Assembly (NCBI GenBank): GCA_964647255.1
Contig: CAZYGI010000040.1
Location: 1 to 35,583 of the forward strand
Source: CAWJEL01 sp964647255
GTDB taxonomy: Bacteria; Chloroflexota; Anaerolineae; CG2-30-64-16
DNA: 35,583 nt
Direction: 5' to 3'
A program made the position numbers and the translations under genes. The notes under the pieces are model-generated. The model worked only from the letters and a program-made list of their open reading frames with translations. It did no database searches and was not told where the DNA came from. Shown here piece by piece: positions 21,768 through 28,914 of the stretch (position 1 is its first letter; every line of letters begins with the position of its first letter).

Positions 21768-23993
21768 TCATCCCGGGAACTTCCGGTCTTCGTTCGCCGC
21801 ATCAATCCCGACATTACTTTCGAGCACCGGCAGTTGGCGCGTGCGGCCCTGCTTCTCGATCTTGACGCGCGTCGCGCCCCAGGCTAACTCCCCGTCGGCG
21901 GTCAGCTTCGGGCTGATGAGCCCCAGCACGTTCGCGCCCTTGTTCTTGGCGAAGCGGCCGTAATCGGCATGGCCCTGGCCGATGGGCACGGCCACGACAT
22001 CGGGCCGGATGCCGTGATAGGGGTAAACCACGGCGAGCATAAAGCGCGTCGGCGTGCTGATCTTGACGACGTCATTCCGTTTCAGCCCCAACTCCTCTGC
22101 GGTCTTTGGGTTGATTTCGACCCAGGTGTCCCACATCGCGGTGGTCATCGGATCGGGCGTCTCCTGCAGCCAGGACTGGCTGGCCCCGCGGCCATCGCCC
22201 AGCGCAATGGAGGGGTAGGGGAAGAGGATGAACGGGAACTCCTGGGGATCGCCCACAAAGTCGGCCTGCGGCACCGTCAGGGTGGCCGGGATCGCGGGGG
22301 CCACGGCGGGGCGCGTCACGGCGGCGTCCTGCGGCCACCAGCCGCCGTATTGGCGCCAGCCGTTCCAAACCGACTCCAGGCTGTTTGTCTCGTACGGCGC
22401 GTTCTGCCTGACCAGCTTGTTCAGCAGCGCCTGCAGGAATTCGACCGTGTTTTTGTACGGCAGCGCCGCTTTGGCCGCGCCGCCGAGACGTTGCGCCAGG
22501 TCGAGCAGCACATCGGCCGTCGCGCGGGTGTCGTACAGCGCGCTCACCACCGGCTGCTGGCCGCTGATCGCGGGCCGGTCGCCGGGCGGGGTCACAATCT
22601 GATAGCCCCAGCTCTCCAGGAAGGAGTGATCGGGCAGCACCAGGTTGGACTGCACGACGGTCTCATCCACCTCGGAGCTGAAGGAGATGACGGTCGGCAC
22701 CTTGGCCAGCCCTTCAGCGAAGCCGGCCTCCGCCGGAATCTCGAAGAGCGGGTTGCCGTGGACAAGGAGCACGTCCACCTCGCCGGCGCGCATCCGGTCA
22801 ATGAGCTTCTGCACGTCGCTGAACTTGGCGATGGCTGCCGCGGTGAACGCCGCATCGGGCAGCTTGGGCGTGAGCCAGAACGCGCTGGCGTCATATGCCA
22901 GATGGCCGGCCAGGGCGTTGAGCGCCAGGATGGCCGCGGTGGCGGAGGCGCCGTTGGTTTGGCCGGCCACTTCGCCGCCGGGGATCGCGGTGGGACGGGC
23001 GTACTTGCCGAAGGTGCGGGCCAAGGTCATCAGCCGTTCCTTGCCCACGCCGCTGACCGCGGCGATGGTCTCCACATCTACGTCTTTGAACAACGGCGCC
23101 AACGGACTGTTCTTCGCCGTGCCGAGGCCTTCATCCACCAGCACCTTGCCGATCGCCATCGCGACCTGGCCTTCGGTGCCGGGCTTGATGGGGATCCATT
23201 CGTCCGCCACTGCGCCCGTGGCCGACATGCGCGGCTCGAGCTGCACCAGGTAGCCGCGCTTGCCCAGCGCGTTTCCGCGCATCTGGCCGTACGCGCGACC
23301 GTACGCGACCGGGGACAGCCACGTCTCGCCCAAATTGGCGCCGAAGGAAAAGACCACGTCGCTGCCGGCCAGATCGAAGAACGGCAGGTTGGGCTGCCCG
23401 CCAAGCATCTGGCCCGCGATGCGGGAGAGCGTGCCGCGGCCGCCGAAGCTGCCCAGCACATCATGGAAGACCGGCGCGGCCGCGCCCAGCGCGGCCAGCA
23501 GCGGCGCAGCCACCGCGGCGAGGCTGTCATCAATCCGGCTGCTGTAGAAGGCGATGGCCCCGGGCCGCGCGGCCTTCAGCCGGCTGGTGACCGTTTCCAG
23601 GGCCATCTCCCACTCGACTGCGGTGAATTTGCGGCTGCCGCGCAGATCTTGGGCCACGGCGTTGCGCAGCCGATCCGGGTTGTAGAGCGTCTGGAGGCCG
23701 GCCTGGCCGCGTGCGCAGGTTTTGCCGTAGTTCAGCGGGTGCTTCGGGTTGCCCTCGATCTTGTGCGCCCGGCCGTTGCCCACGCGGACGAGGAGTCCGC
23801 AGCCGGCGGCGCACTGGCGGCAAGTCGTGGCATACCAGACGGACTCACCGGGCAGCGCTTCCTCCGGCGGCACGACGTAGGGTTCGATCTTTTCGTACTT
23901 CTGGAGATTGATCGTGCAGCCGCTGAGCGCCATCGCTGTGCCGGCCAGCCCACCGGCTTGGATGAATTGACGGCGGGTGATGCGTTTCGTCAT
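21768..23993 (-). CDS. actB1: Alternative complex III ActB, molybdopterin-oxidoreductase-like half
   Basis: About 741 residues from ATG 23993, chosen for AGAAGGG at good spacing; ATG 24002 is possible. The N-terminus is a twin-arginine signal (TRRQFIQAGGLAGTAMALSGC), placing it outside the membrane. The body resembles the DMSO-reductase family, but in studied complexes this half binds no molybdenum cofactor. A CX2CX3CX27C set (CRQCAAGC ... KTCARG, about 56-91) is retained, which in catalytic relatives holds a 4Fe-4S cluster; whether it does so here is open. It follows actA and precedes the separate iron-sulfur protein. In many bacteria both halves are one polypeptide of about 1000 residues, so the separation is notable. 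Confidence 0.92.
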   Translation of the reverse strand: MTKRITRRQFIQAGGLAGTAMALSGCTINLQKYEKIEPYVVPPEEALPGESVWYATTCRQCAAGCGLLVRVGNGRAHKIEGNPKHPLNYGKTCARGQAGLQTLYNPDRLRNAVAQDLRGSRKFTAVEWEMALETVTSRLKAARPGAIAFYSSRIDDSLAAVAAPLLAALGAAAPVFHDVLGSFGGRGTLSRIAGQMLGGQPNLPFFDLAGSDVVFSFGANLGETWLSPVAYGRAYGQMRGNALGKRGYLVQLEPRMSATGAVADEWIPIKPGTEGQVAMAIGKVLVDEGLGTAKNSPLAPLFKDVDVETIAAVSGVGKERLMTLARTFGKYARPTAIPGGEVAGQTNGASATAAILALNALAGHLAYDASAFWLTPKLPDAAFTAAAIAKFSDVQKLIDRMRAGEVDVLLVHGNPLFEIPAEAGFAEGLAKVPTVISFSSEVDETVVQSNLVLPDHSFLESWGYQIVTPPGDRPAISGQQPVVSALYDTRATADVLLDLAQRLGGAAKAALPYKNTVEFLQALLNKLVRQNAPYETNSLESVWNGWRQYGGWWPQDAAVTRPAVAPAIPATLTVPQADFVGDPQEFPFILFPYPSIALGDGRGASQSWLQETPDPMTTAMWDTWVEINPKTAEELGLKRNDVVKISTPTRFMLAVVYPYHGIRPDVVAVPIGQGHADYGRFAKNKGANVLGLISPKLTADGELAWGATRVKIEKQGRTRQLPVLESNVGIDAANEDRKFPG

Positions 23994-24007
23994 GAGTTGC
24001 ATCCCTT

Positions 24008-24559
24008 CTAGTAATGGCATGTGGCACAATCAATCAGCCGCTTGACCTTTTCCGGCGCCTGCTGGCGGTGACAGTTCAAGCAGAAGCCCATGTTGAGGTT
24101 GTAGCGCTGCGCGATGCCCATCTGCGAGACATTGCCGTGGCAGCTTTCGCATGCCACGCCCGCGGCGATGTGCGGTCGGTGGTTGAACTGGACGAAGTCT
24201 GGCTGATCGTTGATCTTGACCCACTGCACCGGCTGCTTGGTCTCCCAGGCTTTCAGGAGCAGGTCAATGTCGGCCTGATCGGCGGGGTTCTTCGGCTGGA
24301 CGTTGTTGTGGCAGCCCATACACTTGGCAAGCGAGGGATAGCCGGCGACGGCCCCATCCCGCGCACCCGGATGGCAATAGAGGCAGCTGGCGCCCGCGGC
24401 GATGTGCTGCTGGTGCTTGAAAACCAGGGGCTGCGGCGGCTCGGCATAAACGCGCGAGAGCAAGAAGATGCCGCCCACAAGCGCCACCACCAGGACCAGC
24501 AAGATGGCGCCGAGCGCGGCGGCCAACCGTGGGTGTTGGCGAATGAGAGATAGAATCAT
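24008..24559 (-). CDS. actA: Alternative complex III pentaheme cytochrome ActA
   Basis: About 183 residues. One N-terminal membrane anchor (RLAAALGAILLVLVVALVGG) is followed by a domain with exactly five heme-binding motifs: CLYCH, CMGCH, CESCH, CLNCH and CATCH, the last four residues from the end. KHQQHIAAGASC and NHRPHIAAGVAC give extra axial histidines. Pentaheme composition and position before actB identify ActA, the multiheme subunit that moves electrons from the Fe-S clusters to ActE or other acceptors. ATG at 24557-24559 is chosen because GGAG lies seven bases upstream; a GTG two codons earlier is possible. A 181-base gap without visible gene separates it from the preceding cytochrome gene. 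Confidence 0.95.
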   Translation of the reverse strand: MILSLIRQHPRLAAALGAILLVLVVALVGGIFLLSRVYAEPPQPLVFKHQQHIAAGASCLYCHPGARDGAVAGYPSLAKCMGCHNNVQPKNPADQADIDLLLKAWETKQPVQWVKINDQPDFVQFNHRPHIAAGVACESCHGNVSQMGIAQRYNLNMGFCLNCHRQQAPEKVKRLIDCATCHY

Positions 24560-24740
24560 ATGCACGCTCCAGTTTGGCGCGACTGCAAGAGACTAGAGCT
24601 GTGGGCAGAACGAGGAGTGCTGGATCTGCCCGATCTGGATGATTCCGCCCACAAGGTCTTCCAGCGGATTTCCCTGCGGGTCCCAGCCGTGGCCTGGCCC
24701 GGCCGGGCGAGTGTCGTCGGCGCGCCGAGGCGGGCGCCGT

Positions 24741-25205
24741 CTACTTCAACGTCGCCAGGTAGGCGACGAGGTCGCCGAGCTCCTGTGCGGTGAGCTTGTT
24801 GTACGTCTTCGGCATGACGCCGGGCTGGAAGCCCTGGGTGACGTACACGTCGGGTTCGAGGATGGACTCTTTCAGGAATTCTTCGGCGGTTGTGGCTTTG
24901 CCCCGATAGCCGGCATCTTTCAAAGCCTTCTGGGCTTCGCCTGCAACGCCGGCTAAGGAGGGACCAACCAGCGTCTTGCCCTTCTCCAGCGAATGACAAG
25001 TGATGCAACCCGGGGAACCGGCGGATGCAATGATAGAATTGCTGAACAGCTTCTTGCCGTTTTCGGCATTGCCAGCTCCGGCTGCTGCCGGCTGGCCTGC
25101 GCTGCCCCCGGCAGACGGCTGGGCGGCCTTCCCGCCGCAGGCCGCAAGCGCCAGGATGAGGACGACCAGCACCGCGGATCGGGATAGCCTGGTGCGTCTA
25201 CGCAT
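24741..25205 (-). CDS. Monoheme cytochrome c lipoprotein at the head of the complex III cluster
   Basis: 154 residues. The signal peptide ends in a lipobox (LALAAC, Cys ~23), then a Gly/Ala-rich linker, then one class I cytochrome c domain with CITCH (about 67-71) and a Met ligand in PGVMPKTYNKL. It resembles the membrane-tethered electron carriers of terminal oxidase clusters (cytochrome c of the coxB-fusion type). It is the first gene after the promoter at 25287-25313 and lies 181 bases before actA. It may accept electrons from the complex; an assembly with the terminal diheme protein is possible. AAGGAGAAGG precedes the ATG at 25205. Confidence 0.9.
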   Translation of the reverse strand: MRRRTRLSRSAVLVVLILALAACGGKAAQPSAGGSAGQPAAAGAGNAENGKKLFSNSIIASAGSPGCITCHSLEKGKTLVGPSLAGVAGEAQKALKDAGYRGKATTAEEFLKESILEPDVYVTQGFQPGVMPKTYNKLTAQELGDLVAYLATLK

Positions 25206-25240
25206 GAGGTTCCTTCTCCTTTCCGAGAGGTGAATTGTCT

Positions 25241-25264
25241 GAGAGCGTTGAGGTGGGTGCTCTC
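25241..25264 (-). promoter_or_regulatory. 5'-leader hairpin of the complex III cluster
   Basis: Arms gagagc (25241-25246) and gctctc (25259-25264) form a perfect 6-bp stem with a 12-base loop in the expected ~75-base untranslated leader. It may stabilise the message; nothing identifies a riboswitch. Confidence 0.35.
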
Positions 25265-25286
25265 AAGGCTTGAAGTTATGTGCCAT

Positions 25287-25313
25287 ATTATACACCATAG
25301 GCATGAAACGCAA
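25287..25313 (-). promoter_or_regulatory. Promoter of the alternative complex III cluster
   Basis: Minus strand TATAAT at 25287-25292 with TTGCGT at 25308-25313 (15-base spacer) or TTTGCG at 25309-25314 (16 bases). The -10 is perfect and the -35 modest. It lies immediately after the stop of the patatin gene, giving a leader of about 75 bases. Confidence 0.6.
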
Positions 25314-25317
25314 AAAG

Positions 25318-26220
25318 CTAAGGAGCCATTTCGGGTTTCGTGCGCAACTTGAGCAGATGCGCGCGCCAGGCCGGGCCCGTCGGCGCCGGCCAATCCGCGA
25401 TCACTGCTTTCGTCAACGCATAGCCCGCCGCGATGAGCTCTGCGGTGTGCCGGAAATCCCAAATTGGGACCGGATGCTCGAAGCGCAGGTGCAGATGGTG
25501 CACCGGGACCCGCCGTGACGCGGCCAGATCGAGCTCAAGGTCGAGCTGGCGTTGGGTGATCGTGTTGAGGAGCTTGTTCACCCAGGGCCCCACGCCCGAC
25601 GTGTCCTCCGGGATGGCGCGCATTTCGGTGATGTCCAGGGCGATGATCTCGGTGGCGCCCTGGCTCAGGGCCGGCTCAATCGGCAGGTTGCTCAGGGTGC
25701 CGCCGTCCAGCAGCAAATGGCCCTCGCGTTCCAGCGGATGCACCCACGGCGGCACCGCGCCCGACGCCAGGATGCCGTCCAGCACACTCTGCTCCGGATC
25801 GGCGCCGTAGAGCAGCACTTTGCCGGAGTTGAGATCGGTGGCGACCAGGCGCACGGGCAGCCCGGCCAGATCGCGGAACTTCAGATCGGCTGTGATCCCC
25901 TGGCTGCGCAGAAAGCCCGCCAGGCGCTCATGCATCTGTCCGCCGCCGCGGCCGAACAGCGCGCGCACGCTGAGCCAGAGGTAGTTGGAGGGCAGGAGAT
26001 CGGCCTCGGCCGCGACGCGCCACGCGGTGTCCAGCGCATCCAACGCCGCGGGCGTGAAGCCGTGCAGCCCCAGGAACGTCGCATTGACCGCACCAATGGA
26101 CGTGCCGACGACCAGGTCAGGCTGGTAGCCGGCCTCGTGCAGGGCCCGCAACGCGCCCGCTTGCAGCGCCCCCCGCGCGCCGCCGCCGCCCAGTGCAAAG
26201 ACCAGTTTATGTTTAGCCAT
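25318..26220 (-). CDS. Patatin-like phospholipase
   Basis: 300 residues from ATG 26220. Complete patatin catalytic features: oxyanion loop GGGGARG (11-17), nucleophile elbow GTSIG with Ser41, and the dyad Asp172 in LLLDGGTLSNLP. Members hydrolyse acyl esters of phospholipids and belong to the RssA/YchK-like bacterial group by size and N-terminus. No signal peptide, so cytoplasmic or membrane-associated. The start overlaps the end of the secreted-protein gene by eight bases. The TAG stop at 25318 lies beside the next promoter and no terminator is seen. The physiological lipid is unknown. Confidence 0.9.
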   Translation of the reverse strand: MAKHKLVFALGGGGARGALQAGALRALHEAGYQPDLVVGTSIGAVNATFLGLHGFTPAALDALDTAWRVAAEADLLPSNYLWLSVRALFGRGGGQMHERLAGFLRSQGITADLKFRDLAGLPVRLVATDLNSGKVLLYGADPEQSVLDGILASGAVPPWVHPLEREGHLLLDGGTLSNLPIEPALSQGATEIIALDITEMRAIPEDTSGVGPWVNKLLNTITQRQLDLELDLAASRRVPVHHLHLRFEHPVPIWDFRHTAELIAAGYALTKAVIADWPAPTGPAWRAHLLKLRTKPEMAP

Positions 26221-26989
26221 GCCCCTTTGCTCCCTCAAGCCTCAAATCCCGGCTGTTCCTCGTTCGCAGCGCCGGTGCGGCGGCCGGCGGGTTGGCGCAG
26301 GTGCGATCCGGACATTTGCGCACGATGACGTTGTCCACGTAGACCCCTTCCGCGGCGTGCGCGGTCGCGTCGCTGGTAAACCTGAACGCGATCCACACCT
26401 GCGGCTGCCCCAGAAAGCTGATGCTGGGAGGCTGATCCCCCGCGAGGTTGCCCAGATCCAGGACGAACGGCGACCAACCGCCCGGCGCGGCGTCGAGACA
26501 CTGCCCGGTGAAGACGACGTAGTCCGCGGACGCCCCCCAGCAGAAGGCGTCGCCGGCCGCCAGATCGGCCAGGTAGAAGCTGAAGCGGAGCTGCGCCATC
26601 TGCGCGCCGGCCAGGCTGAACGGGCCGTAGATCATCCACGAGTCGGCGTTGTCGGGGTAGGCGCTGCCGCACGCCAGCCCCGCGCCATCCCGCCCGCCGC
26701 CGGCCGCCCACGCGCTGGCGCGTCCGCTCAGCGGCCGGCAGGTGCGGCCGGCCCAGTAATACTCGCCGGCTGTCTGGCCGTTCCCGTCGAGGCTGCGCCA
26801 GCCCGCGGCCGGCGCAGCCTCGAACCCTTCGTCCAGCAGCGTCGTCCAACCGCCCGGCGCAGACACCCGGCCGGCGATGAGCGGCAGGTACGTCCGCCGC
26901 TTCCCATCCGGCGCGGCCGCCGAAGCGCCTGTGAGGCTCACCCCCAACATAAGCGCGATCAGGATCAAAGTCGCCGGCCGATACCTCAT
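26213..26989 (-). CDS. Secreted protein of unknown function with a 'TYLPLI' motif
   Basis: 258 residues from ATG 26989, which has a fine ribosome site (GGAGGTGA). A signal peptide (PATLILIALMLGVSLTGASA) is followed by TYLPLIAG, a short hydrophobic motif seen at this place in many exported Chloroflexota proteins. The remainder looks like a beta-sandwich: LLDEGFEA..AAGWRSLDGNG, SWMIYGPFSL, LRFSFYLAD, VWIAFRFTSDATAHAAEGVYVDNVIV. This is the pattern of MAM/jelly-roll carbohydrate or protein-binding modules. Cysteines at several positions could form disulfides. No catalytic site recognised. It is probably in one unit with the patatin gene (8-base overlap). Confidence 0.75.
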   Translation of the reverse strand: MRYRPATLILIALMLGVSLTGASAAAPDGKRRTYLPLIAGRVSAPGGWTTLLDEGFEAAPAAGWRSLDGNGQTAGEYYWAGRTCRPLSGRASAWAAGGGRDGAGLACGSAYPDNADSWMIYGPFSLAGAQMAQLRFSFYLADLAAGDAFCWGASADYVVFTGQCLDAAPGGWSPFVLDLGNLAGDQPPSISFLGQPQVWIAFRFTSDATAHAAEGVYVDNVIVRKCPDRTCANPPAAAPALRTRNSRDLRLEGAKGHG

Positions 26990-27040
26990 GGCGTCACCTC
27001 CAATCACGTCACCCCGTCCCCGTGCCGCCGCATCCCCGCG

Positions 27041-27634
27041 TCACCTCGCCGCCAGCCGCCCGTCCAGCCCCAACGCCGGGGCGATCTCCTTCATCGCGGC
27101 CAGCACGATGCCGACATGCTCCCACAACTCCACGCCCAGCTCGGCCGCGCCCTGCTCGATGTCGGTCCGGTTGATCGCCGCGGCGAAGAGCTTATCCTTC
27201 CACTTCTTTTTCACCGAGCTGATCTCCACATCGCGCAGGTCTTTGCTGGGGCGGACGTAACCGACGGCCATGATCAGCCCGGTCAGCTCATCCGTAGCCC
27301 ACAGCGCCGAGTCGAGCTTCGTCGTGCGCGGGATGCCGAGGTAGGGCGCGTGGCCGGCCACCGCCCGGATCAGCTCCGGCGGGTAGCCCAGCTCGCCGAA
27401 GAGCCGCAGCGCAGCGCGCGGATGCCCGTTCACCGGCTCGTCCATGTCCGGGTAGCGTTCGAAGTCGAGGTCGTGGAGCAGGGCGGTGACGCCCCAGAGC
27501 GCCTCGTCGCCGCTGAAGCGCCGGGCGTAGGCGCGCACCCCCGCCTCGACGGCCAGCACATGTTTGCGCAGGCTGTCGGCGGTGATCCATGCGCAGACAA
27601 GGTCCCAGGCTTCGTTCCGAGCAGGCAATGACAT
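27041..27634 (-). CDS. HD-domain protein (predicted hydrolase)
   Basis: 197 residues containing an HD domain: His25 in RKHVLAVEAG, the His54-Asp55 doublet in LLHDLDFERYP, His71, His95 in AVAGHAPYLG and Asp115 in WATDELTGL. These metal ligands are typical of HDIG-type phosphohydrolases of nucleotides or phosphate esters. A C-terminal Lys-rich segment (SSVKKKWKDKLF) is common to this subgroup of uncharacterised HD proteins. AAGGAGG precedes the ATG at 27634. It is 24 bases from the SanA-like gene and 51 bases from the secreted-protein gene, all on the same strand. Substrate unknown. Confidence 0.88.
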   Translation of the reverse strand: MSLPARNEAWDLVCAWITADSLRKHVLAVEAGVRAYARRFSGDEALWGVTALLHDLDFERYPDMDEPVNGHPRAALRLFGELGYPPELIRAVAGHAPYLGIPRTTKLDSALWATDELTGLIMAVGYVRPSKDLRDVEISSVKKKWKDKLFAAAINRTDIEQGAAELGVELWEHVGIVLAAMKEIAPALGLDGRLAAR

Positions 27635-27658
27635 TAGCGCCTCCTTCTGAGGATGAGG

Positions 27659-28339
27659 TCAAGCGATTGCATCAGCAATCCGCTTCCGGTCGCCGGCTTC
27701 CAGGCCCATATCTTCCTGCGGCCCCAGGACGGGCAGCGGGCGGGTGATTTTGACATCCCACCAGGCGCGCAGGGTGGCCAGGCTGTCGCGGAGGCGATAG
27801 TACGGGTTCGACCAGTAGATCCGGCGGTCGGCCGACAGACCGACCGCGTCTACACCCAGGTTGAGGCACGTAAAGAGCGCCCGCGGCAGGTGAAAGCGCT
27901 GCGTCACCAGCACGGCGCGCCCCACGCCGAAGATCGCGCGCGCCCGGTAACAGGTGTCGTAGGTGCGGCGGCCGGCATAATCGCGCACCACATCGGCCGG
28001 GGGCAGCCCGTGCGCCACGGCATAGTCGTACATCGCGCCGGGCTCGTTGTAATCAATGAAGCGATTGTCGCCGCTGACCAGCAGCTTGCGCACCTTGCCG
28101 GCCCGGTACAGCTCGATGGCGGTGTCCATCCGATCTTGCAGCATCGGCGTGAGCCCGCCGTCCGCCCGGATGCCGGCGCCGAAGACGATGGCGACCGGGA
28201 TCTGCGGCGGCACCGCGTCCGCTTGCGTCAAAACCTGGCGGTCGTAGCGCCACTGAATCCACAGCGTAATCGCCGCGGCCGCGCCGATGCCGATGCCGGC
28301 CGCGACGACCAGAAGCCGGACGATGCGTTTGATAGACAT
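27659..28339 (-). CDS. SanA/YdcF-family membrane protein (DUF218)
   Basis: 226 residues. One N-terminal membrane helix (VRLLVVAAGIGIGAAAAITLWI) is followed by the DUF218 fold: VAIVFGAGIRADGGLTPMLQDRMDTAIELYRAGKV, LLVSGDNRFIDYNEPGAM and RTYDTCYRARAIFGV, VLVTQRFHLPRAL. The N-terminal anchor and RTYDTCYRA place it near SanA (vancomycin exclusion) rather than YdcF. Members affect envelope permeability, but the biochemical activity is unknown. AAGGATG precedes the ATG at 28339. It is divergent from the plus-strand unit starting at 28525. Confidence 0.88.
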   Translation of the reverse strand: MSIKRIVRLLVVAAGIGIGAAAAITLWIQWRYDRQVLTQADAVPPQIPVAIVFGAGIRADGGLTPMLQDRMDTAIELYRAGKVRKLLVSGDNRFIDYNEPGAMYDYAVAHGLPPADVVRDYAGRRTYDTCYRARAIFGVGRAVLVTQRFHLPRALFTCLNLGVDAVGLSADRRIYWSNPYYRLRDSLATLRAWWDVKITRPLPVLGPQEDMGLEAGDRKRIADAIA

Positions 28340-28405
28340 AAAACATCCTTGGTGGCGGTCGCGTTCCCTAGGGCGCCGCGGTCGGCACGAAAAACGGCTC
28401 TCAAA

Positions 28406-28434
28406 TTGACAGCCCGCGCGTGAGGACGTAGAAT
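28406..28434 (+). promoter_or_regulatory. Consensus promoter for the DUF3052-like / GHL10 unit
   Basis: TTGACA (28406-28411), 17-base spacer, TAGAAT (28429-28434): five or six matches in each box. Predicted start near 28441, leaving about 85 untranslated bases. A small cccgc/gcggg stem lies at the predicted start (28436-28449). Confidence 0.7.
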
Positions 28435-28524
28435 CCCCGCATCGGCGGGACGCTGTGTGTCAGCGCAGTGATCTTACTGCAAGCGCGGCCGTGAAGTCAA
28501 CTCGGCTCGAAAGGGTGGCCCCAA

Positions 28525-28914
28525 ATGCCGTCTACGCTTCTGCAAAAGCTCCAGCTCAGACCGGGGCAGCGCCTGACCCTGCGGAACGCGCCGCCGCGCC
28601 TGCCGGAGGCGCTGGCAGCCGGACTCGCGGGCCGAGCTTCCGTCGAGGCCGTGGCGGGGGAGGCGGTGCTGCTGTTTGTCACCGCGCTGGCTGAGGTCGA
28701 ACGGCTGGCGCCCGATGCCATCGCTGCGGCCGGACACGATGGCCTGCTCTGGCTCGCGTATCCGAAGGGCGGCTCGGGCGTCCCCACCGACGTCAATCGG
28801 GACAAGCTGTGGCAGGCGATGGCGCCGACGGGCTGGCGGCCGGTGCGCCAGATCGCGTTGGATGACGTCTGGTCGGCCATGCGGTTTCGTCCGGGAACGC
28901 TGGTGGAACCATGA
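28525..28914 (+). CDS. Small conserved protein, DUF3052-like
   Basis: 129 residues, no membrane segment. The C-terminal half (DGLLWLAYPKGGSGVPTDVNRDKLWQAM then GWRPVRQIALDDVWSAMRFRP) is highly reminiscent of DUF3052-type proteins that end with WSALRFR or similar. The family has no known activity. The first half is Ala/Leu/Arg-rich and begins STLLQKLQLRPGQRLTLRNAPP. The ATG has AAGGGTGG upstream. The gene overlaps the next one by four bases (ATGA), which points to coupled translation and perhaps a joint job with the GHL10-type protein. Family assignment is from memory of the motif. Confidence 0.6.
   Translation: MPSTLLQKLQLRPGQRLTLRNAPPRLPEALAAGLAGRASVEAVAGEAVLLFVTALAEVERLAPDAIAAAGHDGLLWLAYPKGGSGVPTDVNRDKLWQAMAPTGWRPVRQIALDDVWSAMRFRPGTLVEP

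Noticed and set aside
21969..24011. 680-codon plus-strand open frame opposite actB
   Set aside because: The antisense of a clear ActB protein with a twin-arginine signal; composition is that of a shadow frame in GC-rich DNA.
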